Origin: JANQHS01 sp965267505
GTDB taxonomy: Bacteria > Bacteroidota > Bacteroidia > Cytophagales > CCMP332
DNA length: 64,000 nucleotides
Assembly: GCA_965267505.1 (NCBI GenBank)
Contig: OZ254081.1
Location: forward strand, 248,001-312,000
Direction: 5' to 3'
Made by a program: the position numbers and the translations under genes. The notes below the pieces were generated by a model that did not search any database, was not told where the DNA came from, and was given only the letters and a program-made list of their open reading frames with translations. This document shows, one piece after another, positions 1-12,754 of the stretch (its first letter is position 1; each line of letters starts with the position of its first letter).

Positions 1-120
1 GTACTCCAGGAACCAATTCTCATATAAATTATCTACCGGCTTGAGGTCGTGAACCCTTACTTCTGGGTTTTCGGATTCATTATTTTCTTCAAGGGGTTTG
101 TTTTCCTCTGCGTCTGCCAA
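1..120 (-). CDS. parC: DNA topoisomerase IV subunit A, N-terminal fragment
   Basis: The minus-strand frame encodes about 40 residues beginning L-A-D-A-E-E-N-K and ending VDNLYENWFLEY, which runs off the window edge. Type IIA topoisomerase A subunits of Bacteroidota begin with a short acidic leader followed by a YxNWFLxYASYVI-type segment, so this is very probably the start of parC. Its partner parE is the next minus-strand gene upstream, with a plus-strand lipoprotein between them. No ATG lies between the preceding in-frame stop and the conserved part, so the TTG at 118-120 is the likely start. The catalytic tyrosine lies outside the window. A GyrA paralogue is possible but less likely given the neighbouring parE. 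Confidence 0.62.
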   Translation of the reverse strand, partial: MADAEENKPLEENNESENPEVRVHDLKPVDNLYENWFLEY

Positions 121-176
121 CTGAAGCTTATTTTTGCAGCTAAATTGCTCAAAAAGCAAAAATTATTTCAACCAAG

Positions 177-554
177 ATGTCGAAGTTTTTCCACAGTTTT
201 CTTTCACTTCTATTTATTTTGTTTCTATCCGCTTGCTCGGATTCAAAGCAGGAGTTGAGCGAGGCCTTTTCAGACTGGGACTCAGATCCAAATGCCTGCG
301 CAGGCATTAGAACTAAACTGGCTGGGGAATTAATCGAAAAAAAAGATCTGATTTTAGATCTCAACGAAAACCAAGTGCTTGAAATCTTTGGACGACCAGA
401 CAGAACCAAACTCTTGAAAAGAAGTCAGAAGGAATTTATTTATTTCATTGAACCTTCTCCTGAATGCGAAAGCAATTCCGAAAGATCAAAATACCTTTGG
501 ATCAGGATAGCGGCAATCTCAAATGTTTCGGAGGTACTGATCCTGGAGAAATAA
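177..554 (+). CDS. small lipoprotein, BamE/SmpA-like fold possible
   Basis: This 125-residue protein has an N-terminal hydrophobic stretch ending in SAC (lipidated Cys at about residue 20), so it should be an envelope lipoprotein. The mature part contains NQVLEIFGRPDR near the middle and ends in alternating hydrophobic strands. This loosely recalls small two-layer lipoproteins such as SmpA/BamE, but I would not assign a function. It sits in the gap between parE and parC and converges on parE with one base between the two stop codons. A family search is the obvious test. Confidence 0.72.
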   Translation: MSKFFHSFLSLLFILFLSACSDSKQELSEAFSDWDSDPNACAGIRTKLAGELIEKKDLILDLNENQVLEIFGRPDRTKLLKRSQKEFIYFIEPSPECESNSERSKYLWIRIAAISNVSEVLILEK

Positions 555-555
555 G

Positions 556-2415
556 CTAAGCTGCTTCCTCTTCCATAAGATCCTTCTCTACCTTCAGGTT
601 ATTGATTATAAAATCTTGTCTTTCCGGTGTGTTCTTGCCCATGAAATAAGCCAGGAGCTTCTTAATATGAGTATCTGTACTGAGCAAAACAGGTTGAAGC
701 TTTATATCCTCACCTATAAAATTTCCAAACTCATCTGGAGAGATCTCTCCTAATCCTTTGAATCTGGTGATCTCAGGGTTGGCTCCTAGCTTTTTTATGG
801 CTGCCTGTTTTTCTGCCTCGGAGTAACAATAAATGGTCTCCTTTTTATTTCTAACCCGGAATAAAGGCGTCTCCAATATATAAACGTGATTGTTCCTTAC
901 AAGGTCGGGGTAAAACTGGAGAAAGAAGGTTAGCATAAGAAGTCGGATATGCATTCCGTCTACATCCGCATCCGTAGCTAAGACGATGTTATTGTACCTA
1001 AGATCATCTAAGCCTTCCTCGATATCCAGGGCATGGTGCAAAAGATTGAATTCTTCATTTTCATAAACCACCTTCTTTGTGAGACCGAAGGTGTTCAAAG
1101 GCTTTCCTCTTAAACTGAAAACTGCCTGAGTCTCTACATCTCTTGACTTGGTAATGGAACCGGAAGCGGAATCTCCTTCGGTAATAAAAAGGGTCGTCTC
1201 CTGTTTCCTATCTCCTTTTTTATCGTTGTAATGAGCTCTACAATCCCTTAGCTTTCTGTTATGTAAACTGGCTTTCTTAGCTCTTTCATTTGCCAGCTTT
1301 TTAATACCGGCTAGTTCCTTCCTTTCCTTTTCAGACTGTAGAATTCGCTTTTGTAATTGTTCCGCGGTATCCGGATTTCTGTGAAGGAAATTATCCAGCT
1401 CTTTCTTTACAAAGTCGTTGACATAAGTTCTGATCGTAGGAGCATCCGGGCCCATTGCTTGAGACCCAAGTTTGGTTTTGGTCTGAGATTCGAAAACCGG
1501 CTCCTGAACCTTAACGGAAATAGCTCCAACTATACCGGTCCTGACATCAGCTGCATCAAAATTCTTATTGTAAAACTCTCGGATGGTCTTTACCACAGCC
1601 TCCCTAAACGCAGCTAAATGCGTACCTCCCTGGGTTGTATGTTGACCGTTCACAAATGAGTAATAATCTTCCCCGTATTGGTTGGTATGGGACATACAAA
1701 TCTCAATATCCTCCCCCTTTAAGTGGATCAAAGGATAACGGATTGCATCAGAATCTACCTTTCTCTCCAGAAGATCGCGCAAGCCATTCTCTGAATGGAT
1801 CTTTTTGCTGTTCAAGTAGATAGAGAGACCGGAATTTAGGAATGCATAATTCCACACCTGATCTTCAACATAGTCCTGCATGAAACTATAGTTCTTGAAG
1901 ATATCAGCATTGGGAATGAAGGAGGTAAAGGTCCCATCTCTTTCTTCCGACTTACCGATCTTATCATCATTGATCAGTTCCCCCTTTTCGAAATAGGCTC
2001 TTTTGAACTTCCCCTCCCTAAAGGCCTTTACTTCAAAGGAACTGGACAAGGCATTAACAGCTTTGGTTCCTACCCCATTCAGTCCCACTGATTTCTGGAA
2101 GGCTTTGCTGTCGTACTTTCCTCCGGTATTAATCTTAGAAACACAATCTATGACTTTCCCTAAGGGTATTCCCCTCCCATAATCCCGAATGGTTACAGAA
2201 TCTTTTCTGAGGGAGATGTCAATCCTCTTGCCAAAGCCCATCATAAATTCGTCAATCGAATTGTCCATAATCTCTTTGAAAAGGACGTAGATACCATCAT
2301 CAGAGGCAGTTCCGTCTCCTAATTTCCCAATGTACATTCCAGGACGAAGCTGAATATGCTCCTTCCAATCGAGTGAACGAATGTTATCCTCTGTATAATT
2401 ATGACTCTGAGCCAT
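556..2415 (-). CDS. parE: DNA topoisomerase IV subunit B
   Basis: This 619-residue type IIA topoisomerase B subunit forms the ATPase and TOPRIM half of topoisomerase IV, which decatenates daughter chromosomes together with ParC. Visible motifs are the GHKL ATP site (KEIMDNSIDEF at about 47-57, GRGIP at about 80-84, GVGTKAVNALS at about 114-124), the transducer segment SFVNGQHTTQGGTH (about 253-266), and the TOPRIM residues EGDSA (413-417) and DADVD (482-486) that bind metal. The length is normal for Bacteroidota ParE and shorter than most GyrB proteins. Its start overlaps the end of the upstream membrane-protein gene by 17 bases. The partner subunit begins at the left window edge. Confidence 0.95.
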   Translation of the reverse strand: MAQSHNYTEDNIRSLDWKEHIQLRPGMYIGKLGDGTASDDGIYVLFKEIMDNSIDEFMMGFGKRIDISLRKDSVTIRDYGRGIPLGKVIDCVSKINTGGKYDSKAFQKSVGLNGVGTKAVNALSSSFEVKAFREGKFKRAYFEKGELINDDKIGKSEERDGTFTSFIPNADIFKNYSFMQDYVEDQVWNYAFLNSGLSIYLNSKKIHSENGLRDLLERKVDSDAIRYPLIHLKGEDIEICMSHTNQYGEDYYSFVNGQHTTQGGTHLAAFREAVVKTIREFYNKNFDAADVRTGIVGAISVKVQEPVFESQTKTKLGSQAMGPDAPTIRTYVNDFVKKELDNFLHRNPDTAEQLQKRILQSEKERKELAGIKKLANERAKKASLHNRKLRDCRAHYNDKKGDRKQETTLFITEGDSASGSITKSRDVETQAVFSLRGKPLNTFGLTKKVVYENEEFNLLHHALDIEEGLDDLRYNNIVLATDADVDGMHIRLLMLTFFLQFYPDLVRNNHVYILETPLFRVRNKKETIYCYSEAEKQAAIKKLGANPEITRFKGLGEISPDEFGNFIGEDIKLQPVLLSTDTHIKKLLAYFMGKNTPERQDFIINNLKVEKDLMEEEAA

Positions 2416-2926
2416 TGGACTTAGGGTTTATGATTCTTAATAAGGGGTAAACGAAAGCCATTAACATTATTGCAAGGGCTACCAATAAGGTCAGGGAGAA
2501 ACCAATTGAAAGGGTTGACATTTGAGGATTATTGACCTGCCAGATCTTTAGGATAGTTCCCAAAAGGAAGAGACTTACACCAAAGAATAAACCATTCAAC
2601 CACACCTGGCTCCAATGCTTGAGGTCCTTGCTCAAAACCGAGATCCCAAATACACTTTCCTTAGTTCCAAAACCGCCTGTTGGGAATTTCTTGATCCGCC
2701 TCGCCCCAAGTGAATAAAAGAAAAACACCAGGGCCAATTCAATCAGGACTGCGTAAAAATATGTTTCCTTGCTTGGGTAGTGAGGGGAAAGCAGGTGCCA
2801 TGCAGGGATCACCAGGTTGTTCTGAAGAAATGAATAAGAAAGGATCAAAAAGAATATAGCCAGGAAAAAAGAAGAAAAAGCAAGTGCTTTAATGATCCTG
2901 AGGTTGCCTTCACGTTCGTCCACCAT
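2399..2926 (-). CDS. four-helix membrane protein of unknown function
   Basis: The 175-residue product has four clear hydrophobic segments (about residues 12-32, 56-76, 108-128 and 137-163) joined by short basic loops, so it is an inner-membrane protein. I do not recognise the family. It lies directly upstream of parE on the same strand, with a 17-base overlap, and is probably co-transcribed with it. Codon use looks like that of the neighbouring host genes. Confidence 0.7.
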   Translation of the reverse strand: MVDEREGNLRIIKALAFSSFFLAIFFLILSYSFLQNNLVIPAWHLLSPHYPSKETYFYAVLIELALVFFFYSLGARRIKKFPTGGFGTKESVFGISVLSKDLKHWSQVWLNGLFFGVSLFLLGTILKIWQVNNPQMSTLSIGFSLTLLVALAIMLMAFVYPLLRIINPKSNGSES

Positions 2927-3034
2927 AGGGCGAATTTATAGGTAATTCAAAATAAAAAATAGAATAGAAAGGTGCGAGTTATCCACTTAATACTGGCAAT
3001 TGAATAACTGATACCATCCTATTATTTCTCATCG

Positions 3035-3042
3035 TATTTTTG
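3035..3042 (+). promoter_or_regulatory. possible Bacteroidota -7 box (TATTTTTG)
   Basis: TATTTTTG matches the Bacteroidota -7 consensus TAnnTTTG and lies 18 bases before the ATG of the lipoprotein gene at 3061. No TTG is found at the usual -33 distance, so the call rests on one element. Confidence 0.3.
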
Positions 3043-3060
3043 AAATCAATTACAATTAGA

Positions 3061-4788
3061 ATGAGATACAAAAGTCAAATACCTTTTCTCTTCCTTTTGC
3101 TCTTTATAGTTTTTTCCTGCTCAAAAGACGACCAACCAAGCAATCCGGGAAGTGGCTCCGGCCCGAGCTTTCGATTGGAGAAAACCAGCTTTCTACACCA
3201 GGAGATTATTTATGCCATTACCGAGGCTCAACAGGAATCCCCTGATTCGATGGCTGGAAGCATTGGGGGAACCAGCCTTTTCTTTTACAGACTCAATGAT
3301 ACCTGTTATTATTCCCAAGTTCCTCAAGAAAACCCCTATGGTTCTCAGGACGTGATTATCCTTGGTTCACCTACCATTAGACCCATATTAATAGACTCTT
3401 CATCGACGCCTCTGGATGATCAACTTTTCAATCAATTTCTTTCCAGGCTGGATACAGGTCTTTCTCGTTTGATCCGCTATTCTTTTGCAACCCCATTAGA
3501 ATGGGATGCTCTAAGTCAAAAAATAACAACAGTTAGTTCTTCCTACTTACAGCTGTCTCCTGAGAATAAAAGATTGGTTCAACAGTACCTTTTAGCCAAT
3601 ACCCTGATCATGGATAAAGCAGACGCATCAGCCGATCTATTGTGGCAGGTTTTAGTTCCGGAACTAAACAGTCCATTCTATTGTGGATCTGCTGATAACC
3701 CTCAGGATAGGTTGGCCTGTGTTTCCGGTCCTGTTTCTACTTCTACATCAAGACTTGAAAAAAGCCTCCCCGTTATCATAGAATCAAAGCGTTGGTATTC
3801 GGCTTTAACGACTCTAAGAGATATGGCTGATATATATGCGGAACTAAACCTGCTTAATTCAAGAGTAGCTTGGGAGAAGTTAATGGGGCTAGAATTGATC
3901 GTAACCGGTCTTTCCTATAACCCTTCCAATGAACTTGATAGCATAATGGAAGGGATAGCCGAAACCTTGGCTTTTGAACTGGATGTAAGAGCTCTGATCG
4001 ATGATGATAAGGTTTCAAGTCAATCAATGATAGCAACCATAAGCTTTGACAGGATCAGGATGAATGATTTTTGGTCAAAATATGGCCAAAATCAAACGCA
4101 GAAAGGATTTCCCCCCTTTCAAACTATCAGTAATTTATTTCAATTGGTGGACCCATCCGGCCTGGAGGTAGAGATCACTTCAGAGCAAAACATGTCGGGT
4201 TTAGTAAGCTTAGGAGGAACAAATACTCAAATCACAATCAATAGTTCAGACATCAAAGAAAGAGAGGCAAGCTTTAGAGTAAACCTAAATTCGGAGCCTT
4301 GGTTCATTAACGGTACCGAACATAATTTTCTATTCAACCCTGGTGAAGGTCCATGCTTTTTCAAGGCTACAATTCCTTTGGCCAGCTATACCAATACAGG
4401 CGTTCCTGGCTCCTGCGGTGCATCCCCAGTAGTGAAAACAATGAATTTGACCAACCTTATTGTTGACCTCAAATATGAAGAAAATGCCAGCGCAGCCCTA
4501 GGCTATGTAATGGAGGGCTCGGTCTATTTTGAAGGAGTCGAATTCATTGACTACAATGACAATGCATTTCTATTTTCCTTTTCTGTGATTGACGAACAAT
4601 TCAATTTTGAGCAATACAATTTCAATCAGGGAGGATTCCCCGATCCTCAAAACCCATTCTTTATTCTAACCTATGAAGAGGGTTGCGGGATCAAGCTTGC
4701 CTTAAATTCATTGGGTGTTTTTCCAGTAATTACGGGTTATTACGTCTTCCCAAATACCGAGATGCAATTTGCCGATTGTGGGAATTAA
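3061..4788 (+). CDS. large secreted lipoprotein
   Basis: Starting at ATG 3061 the protein has 575 residues and a standard lipoprotein signal (hydrophobic core followed by VFSC, Cys at about 20). An in-frame TTG seven codons earlier is possible, but the ATG gives the more typical signal peptide. The mature part is rich in Ser, Thr and Asn, has several Cys residues and ends in beta-type segments; no catalytic motif is recognised. The next gene overlaps its end and encodes a barrel-like protein, so the pair may act together at the outer membrane. Function unknown. Confidence 0.75.
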   Translation: MRYKSQIPFLFLLLFIVFSCSKDDQPSNPGSGSGPSFRLEKTSFLHQEIIYAITEAQQESPDSMAGSIGGTSLFFYRLNDTCYYSQVPQENPYGSQDVIILGSPTIRPILIDSSSTPLDDQLFNQFLSRLDTGLSRLIRYSFATPLEWDALSQKITTVSSSYLQLSPENKRLVQQYLLANTLIMDKADASADLLWQVLVPELNSPFYCGSADNPQDRLACVSGPVSTSTSRLEKSLPVIIESKRWYSALTTLRDMADIYAELNLLNSRVAWEKLMGLELIVTGLSYNPSNELDSIMEGIAETLAFELDVRALIDDDKVSSQSMIATISFDRIRMNDFWSKYGQNQTQKGFPPFQTISNLFQLVDPSGLEVEITSEQNMSGLVSLGGTNTQITINSSDIKEREASFRVNLNSEPWFINGTEHNFLFNPGEGPCFFKATIPLASYTNTGVPGSCGASPVVKTMNLTNLIVDLKYEENASAALGYVMEGSVYFEGVEFIDYNDNAFLFSFSVIDEQFNFEQYNFNQGGFPDPQNPFFILTYEEGCGIKLALNSLGVFPVITGYYVFPNTEMQFADCGN

Positions 4789-5467
4789 AAGATCAAAAAT
4801 TATAATATTGAATTCACTAAGAGGGTGGGGATTACTTCTTCTATTTATTCAATTATTTGCCGGACCCTTACTTGGACAAGAAAATAATATTGAAGAGGAA
4901 GAAGAAAAAATTGAAAAGGAACATAATTGGTTTTATGTTTCTCCTGGCCTTTCCATAGGAAATTTCGATGGGAGGTTCATAAATGTAAACTTAACAGGGG
5001 ATTCAAAAATTCGATTTCAGCTTGGAACTTCTAGACAAAGGCAAAAACCAATAGAAGAGCCCTCAGAGGTGATTCGGGATCCGTTTTCAAGCCCGGACGA
5101 GAAGTTTGATTACATTACATCTTTCTATATTCTCGCTGGATATTCTTTCAGTTTGAACGAAAAGCATACTTCCAGATTTGAAATCCTTGCCGGGCCAACC
5201 TTCAGTGAATACAGGTATCATACGAATTTCATTTTGGATTTTTGGGATTCAAAAAGGGGTCCACATTATTCCTCTGAAATTCTATCCAACCAAATGACGG
5301 GACTTATTTTGCGTCCCCAATTTGTGTTTTATCATCCAAAAGCAAACTTTATTGGATTTAATATTGGACCTGCCATCTATTTATTTCAGGATATCCAAGC
5401 ATATTCCCTTGAGTTTGGAATAAGCATTGGTTATTTGGGACCAAAACAAAATTCTGAAGCTTTTTGA
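4778..5467 (+). CDS. outer-membrane beta-barrel-like protein
   Basis: About 229 residues with a signal peptide ending near LLGQ, a highly acidic linker (a run of Glu), and then alternating amphipathic strands typical of small outer-membrane barrels, such as FYVSPGLSIG and YILAGYSFSL. There is no ATG at the 5' end; GTG 4778 and TTG 4808 are the best starts, and GTG 4778 overlaps the stop of the upstream lipoprotein gene, consistent with translational coupling. The substrate or role is unknown. It converges on the rRNA operon terminator. Confidence 0.6.
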   Translation: MGIKRSKIIILNSLRGWGLLLLFIQLFAGPLLGQENNIEEEEEKIEKEHNWFYVSPGLSIGNFDGRFINVNLTGDSKIRFQLGTSRQRQKPIEEPSEVIRDPFSSPDEKFDYITSFYILAGYSFSLNEKHTSRFEILAGPTFSEYRYHTNFILDFWDSKRGPHYSSEILSNQMTGLILRPQFVFYHPKANFIGFNIGPAIYLFQDIQAYSLEFGISIGYLGPKQNSEAF

Positions 5468-5469
5468 AT

Positions 5470-5505
5470 AAAAAAAGCCCTGCATCACGATTGTAACACA
5501 GGGCT
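5470..5505 (-). terminator. rRNA operon terminator
   Basis: On the minus strand, AGCCCTG pairs with CAGGGCT across a 16-nt loop and is followed directly by a run of seven T. It lies just downstream of 5S and ends the rRNA transcript. Confidence 0.8.
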
Positions 5506-5555
5506 GATTTCCTCCTGTTTGAGGAGATCCCAAATCAAGTTTGGGACTTATATCT

Positions 5556-5664
5556 AGCGGCGGCGACCTACTCTCCCGGCTTTTGACCAGTACCATCGGC
5601 GCTGGAGGGCTTAACTTCTCTGTTCGGAATGGAAAGAGGTGGATCCCCTCCGCCATAACCACCG
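5556..5664 (-). rRNA. rrf: 5S ribosomal RNA
   Basis: About 109 nt reading CGGTGGTTATGGCGGAGGGG at the 5' end, with the universal CCGAACxxxGAAGTTAAG core and a 3' half complementary to the 5' end. It is the last gene of the rrn operon; ends are accurate to a few bases. Confidence 0.93.
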
Positions 5665-5754
5665 CAAGCTCTTCTGTTCGCTATCTGCGAACCAATATTT
5701 TGACATTATGATCAGAGAATAAAAAAGAGTCGCACTTTGAATACTGCTCTTGAA

Positions 5755-8645
<2,891 letters not shown>

Positions 8646-8805
8646 TTTCCAATCTCTATCGCATTATCCTAAAATGCATCTCTTCTCTATTCTCCAGATC
8701 AATATGTCAATGAACGTTTCCCAATATCAGAAACACAACACGGCTATGAGTGTGTCTCCCATTAGGAGTGTGAAATCCACCTTCTGTGAACTTCAAGTTT
8801 TTCAG

Positions 8806-8879
8806 TGGAGGATAACGGATTCGAACCGTTGACCCCCTGCGTGCAAGGCAGGTGCTCTAGCCAGCTGAGCTAATCCCCC
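8806..8879 (-). tRNA. tRNA-Ala (TGC)
   Basis: A 74-nt cloverleaf with acceptor GGGGGAT/ATCCTCC containing the G3:U70 alanine identity pair, anticodon TGC and TTCGAAT T-loop. CCA is not encoded. It lies in the 16S-23S spacer. Confidence 0.95.
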
Positions 8880-8976
8880 GACTTCGCAAAAGCTCCGCCG
8901 GGCAATGCCCAACGATATTCTTCAACGAATTACGCCAACTCCTCGTGTAGCACACGCCGAAGCAATAGCGTAGGCG

Positions 8977-9050
8977 TGGGCCTGCGTGGACTCGAACCAC
9001 GGACCTCTACATTATCAGTGTAGCGCTCTAACCACCTGAGCTACAGGCCC
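8977..9050 (-). tRNA. tRNA-Ile (GAT)
   Basis: A 74-nt cloverleaf with acceptor GGGCCTG/CAGGCCC, anticodon GAT and a standard T arm. CCA is not encoded. It is the first tRNA of the 16S-23S spacer, giving the common Ile-Ala order. Confidence 0.95.
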
Positions 9051-9141
9051 TTCAATATTTTAGAACATTGGACAAGCAGTGATCGCTGTGCGCGATCCTT
9101 GTTGGAACGACTCCCTATCTGCCCTAAGACAGAATAGCTCT

Positions 9142-10668
<1,527 letters not shown>

Positions 10669-10890
10669 TAATTTGAATTATATAGCTCAAGAATCGTCCT
10701 TTAAATCAACGAAGATCGCTGAACCATTTACCCGAAAGCAAATAGCCACAAACGATCAACTGCTTAAAAAATCGTCCAATATTCCAAAGAACTTCTTCCA
10801 ACCTCGTTAGGCCAGAATCGCTAAGAGTCTTAACAACCCTCCAACCGCTTTTTACCCCACAATTTTCCCTACTCCCCGAAAAAGCGAGTG

Positions 10891-10922
10891 CAAAACTACA
10901 AAAACTTTATGCGTGAATACAA
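10891..10922 (-). promoter_or_regulatory. rRNA operon promoter
   Basis: On the minus strand TTG (10920-10922), a 21-nt spacer and TAGTTTTG (10891-10898) fit the Bacteroidota primary-sigma promoter (-33 TTG, -7 TAnnTTTG). The predicted start is about 10884, giving a leader of about 215 nt before 16S. The rest of the 10669-10977 gap holds this leader and no gene. Confidence 0.7.
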
Positions 10923-10977
10923 GAGAGGCAGAGAAAATAATTCTGGAAACTTCATTCTCAGAATTTCGGTCCTCAAA

Positions 10978-12234
10978 CTACTCAACCCAAAGACTCTCCT
11001 CCCTCTTGGGACCGTAGGAAACAAGCTTGATCGGAATGCCGATCTTTTGCTCTATATATTGCTTGTATTCATCTAGGCCAACACTCAATCCGGCAGACTC
11101 CCCGGCTTCAACAGATTCCTCCCAACCCTTAACTTCTATGTACCTCTGATCGCCATTGAGATCCTGAACCTCTCCGCTCCCACCTGGCATAGAACTATAT
11201 TCTTCTAATACCTTGATCTGCTCGAAGCCATCAAGTACATCAGCCTTCATCATATACAGTTCGGTAACACCATTCAACATGCAACTATATTTAAGTGCAT
11301 GCAGATCCAACCAACCTACCCTTCTTGGCCTTCCGGTTGTTGCTCCGAATTCATGACCCATCTCAGCAATTCGTTTACCATCCTCATCAAATAACTCACT
11401 TGGAAAAGGACCTTCTCCAACTCTTGTACAATAGGCCTTAAAGACCCCAATCACATTCCGGATCTTATTTGGAGGAACTCCCAGACCTGAACAAGCACCT
11501 GAAGAAAGTGTATTTGATGAGGTCACATAAGGATAGGATCCAAAATTCACATCCAAAAGAGAGCCTTGGGCCCCTTCTGCAAGAATACTTTTTCCTTGTT
11601 CCAAAGCCTGATTCAAAAACACCTCGGTAGCAACAATTTCGAATTCTCTCAAGAAATCGCATGCAGCCAGAAAATCCACTTTTAACTCAGCCAATTTGGA
11701 ATCATCACCACCAAGAGAAGAGATCTCCCTTTGGTGCTTAGCCATGATCTGATCAAGTTTTTGCTCAAAATCGTCCTGAAGCACTGTTCCTATTCTCAAA
11801 GATGATCGTCCATATTTATCCTGGTATGCAGGGCCGATCCCCCTAAGGGTACTGCCTATCTTCTTGTCTCCCTTGCTTTCTTCCTGGGCTTTATCCAAAA
11901 GCTTATGACTGGGAAGGATCAAAGTAGCTTTATCCGAGATCTTAATACGACTCTTGGCATCCACTCCCAAAGCTGACAGGTCATCGATCTCCTTTTTGAA
12001 AACTACAGGATCCAGAACAACACCATTACCAATGACATTTATTATTGAATCCCTGAATATTCCTGAGGGGACCTGGTGCAAAACATGCTTGGTATCACCA
12101 AATTCTAATGTGTGGCCTGCGTTTGGGCCTCCCTGAAATCTCGCTACTATATCGTAACGGGGCGCTAGTACATCAACGACCTTTCCTTTTCCCTCATCTC
12201 CCCATTGGAGACCCAGGAGAACGTCTACTCCCAT
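10978..12234 (-). CDS. purA: adenylosuccinate synthetase
   Basis: This 418-residue enzyme joins IMP and aspartate using GTP, the first committed step from IMP to AMP. The GTP-binding loop GDEGKGK (12-18) and the IMP-site segment GGPNAGHT (about 35-42) are intact, and the C-terminal half carries the conserved TTGRPRRVGWLD segment. Length matches the family. Its start overlaps the 3' end of fur by 41 bases, so the two are co-transcribed. The rRNA promoter lies just beyond its stop on the same strand. Confidence 0.96.
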   Translation of the reverse strand: MGVDVLLGLQWGDEGKGKVVDVLAPRYDIVARFQGGPNAGHTLEFGDTKHVLHQVPSGIFRDSIINVIGNGVVLDPVVFKKEIDDLSALGVDAKSRIKISDKATLILPSHKLLDKAQEESKGDKKIGSTLRGIGPAYQDKYGRSSLRIGTVLQDDFEQKLDQIMAKHQREISSLGGDDSKLAELKVDFLAACDFLREFEIVATEVFLNQALEQGKSILAEGAQGSLLDVNFGSYPYVTSSNTLSSGACSGLGVPPNKIRNVIGVFKAYCTRVGEGPFPSELFDEDGKRIAEMGHEFGATTGRPRRVGWLDLHALKYSCMLNGVTELYMMKADVLDGFEQIKVLEEYSSMPGGSGEVQDLNGDQRYIEVKGWEESVEAGESAGLSVGLDEYKQYIEQKIGIPIKLVSYGPKREESLWVE

Positions 12235-12709
12235 TTTTCTTTTTTAATTTTTTTCTGTTCTCACATCCCTCATCCTTGCACTCTCCATACAATATGAGGG
12301 AATGATTGGTAATCTCAAACTTTAACAATTCCCCGGCCATCGATTGGATGGCATGGATCCTGGGGTCGCAGAACTCGGTCACCTTATGGCATTCATTGCA
12401 GATCAGGTGGTCATGCTGGCCTGCTCCGAAGGACTTTTCATATTCTGCAATATGATCCTGAAACTGATGCTTTAATACCAGGTCGCATTCCACCAATAGG
12501 TCAAGCGTATTGTAAACGGTGGCCCGACTCACCCGGTAATTATTCTTCTTCATTTTGAAATAGAGATGTTCTACATCAAAATGTCCTGTATTTGAATAGA
12601 TCTCATCCAGGATGGCATAACGTTCGGGTGTTTTCCTTAATCCCTTCTCCTCAAGAAATTCTGTGAAGATGGTCCTTACTTCTTCCGTAAGATTCTGACT
12701 TTGGGGCAT
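12194..12709 (-). CDS. fur: Fur-family metalloregulator
   Basis: This 171-residue Fur-family repressor has an N-terminal winged helix (RVSRATVYNTLDLL at about 59-72) and a C-terminal metal and dimer domain. The structural zinc cysteines are C104/C107 (CNEC) and C144/C149. The HDH cluster just before CNEC and the GHFDVEHLY segment supply regulatory-metal ligands. The basic C-terminal tail is longer than usual because the frame runs into purA. Fur, PerR and Zur cannot be told apart safely from sequence; iron is the default guess. It lies between rel and purA in one operon. Confidence 0.88.
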   Translation of the reverse strand: MPQSQNLTEEVRTIFTEFLEEKGLRKTPERYAILDEIYSNTGHFDVEHLYFKMKKNNYRVSRATVYNTLDLLVECDLVLKHQFQDHIAEYEKSFGAGQHDHLICNECHKVTEFCDPRIHAIQSMAGELLKFEITNHSLILYGECKDEGCENRKKLKKKNGSRRSPGSPMGR

Positions 12710-12723
12710 TAGTTATTAAAGCA

Positions 12724-12731
12724 CAAAATTA
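12724..12731 (-). promoter_or_regulatory. possible fur-purA promoter -7 box
   Basis: TAATTTTG matches TAnnTTTG and lies 15 bases before the fur ATG, inside the short rel-fur gap. The -33 position has only a T run, so this is a weak-to-moderate call. Confidence 0.4.
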
Positions 12732-12754
12732 GTTAGGAACTCCCAAGGAAAAAA

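Noticed and set aside
3040..3060. Upstream TTG as start of the large lipoprotein
   Set aside because: ATG 3061 gives a more typical lipoprotein signal length; the TTG would add seven codons overlapping the -7-like box.
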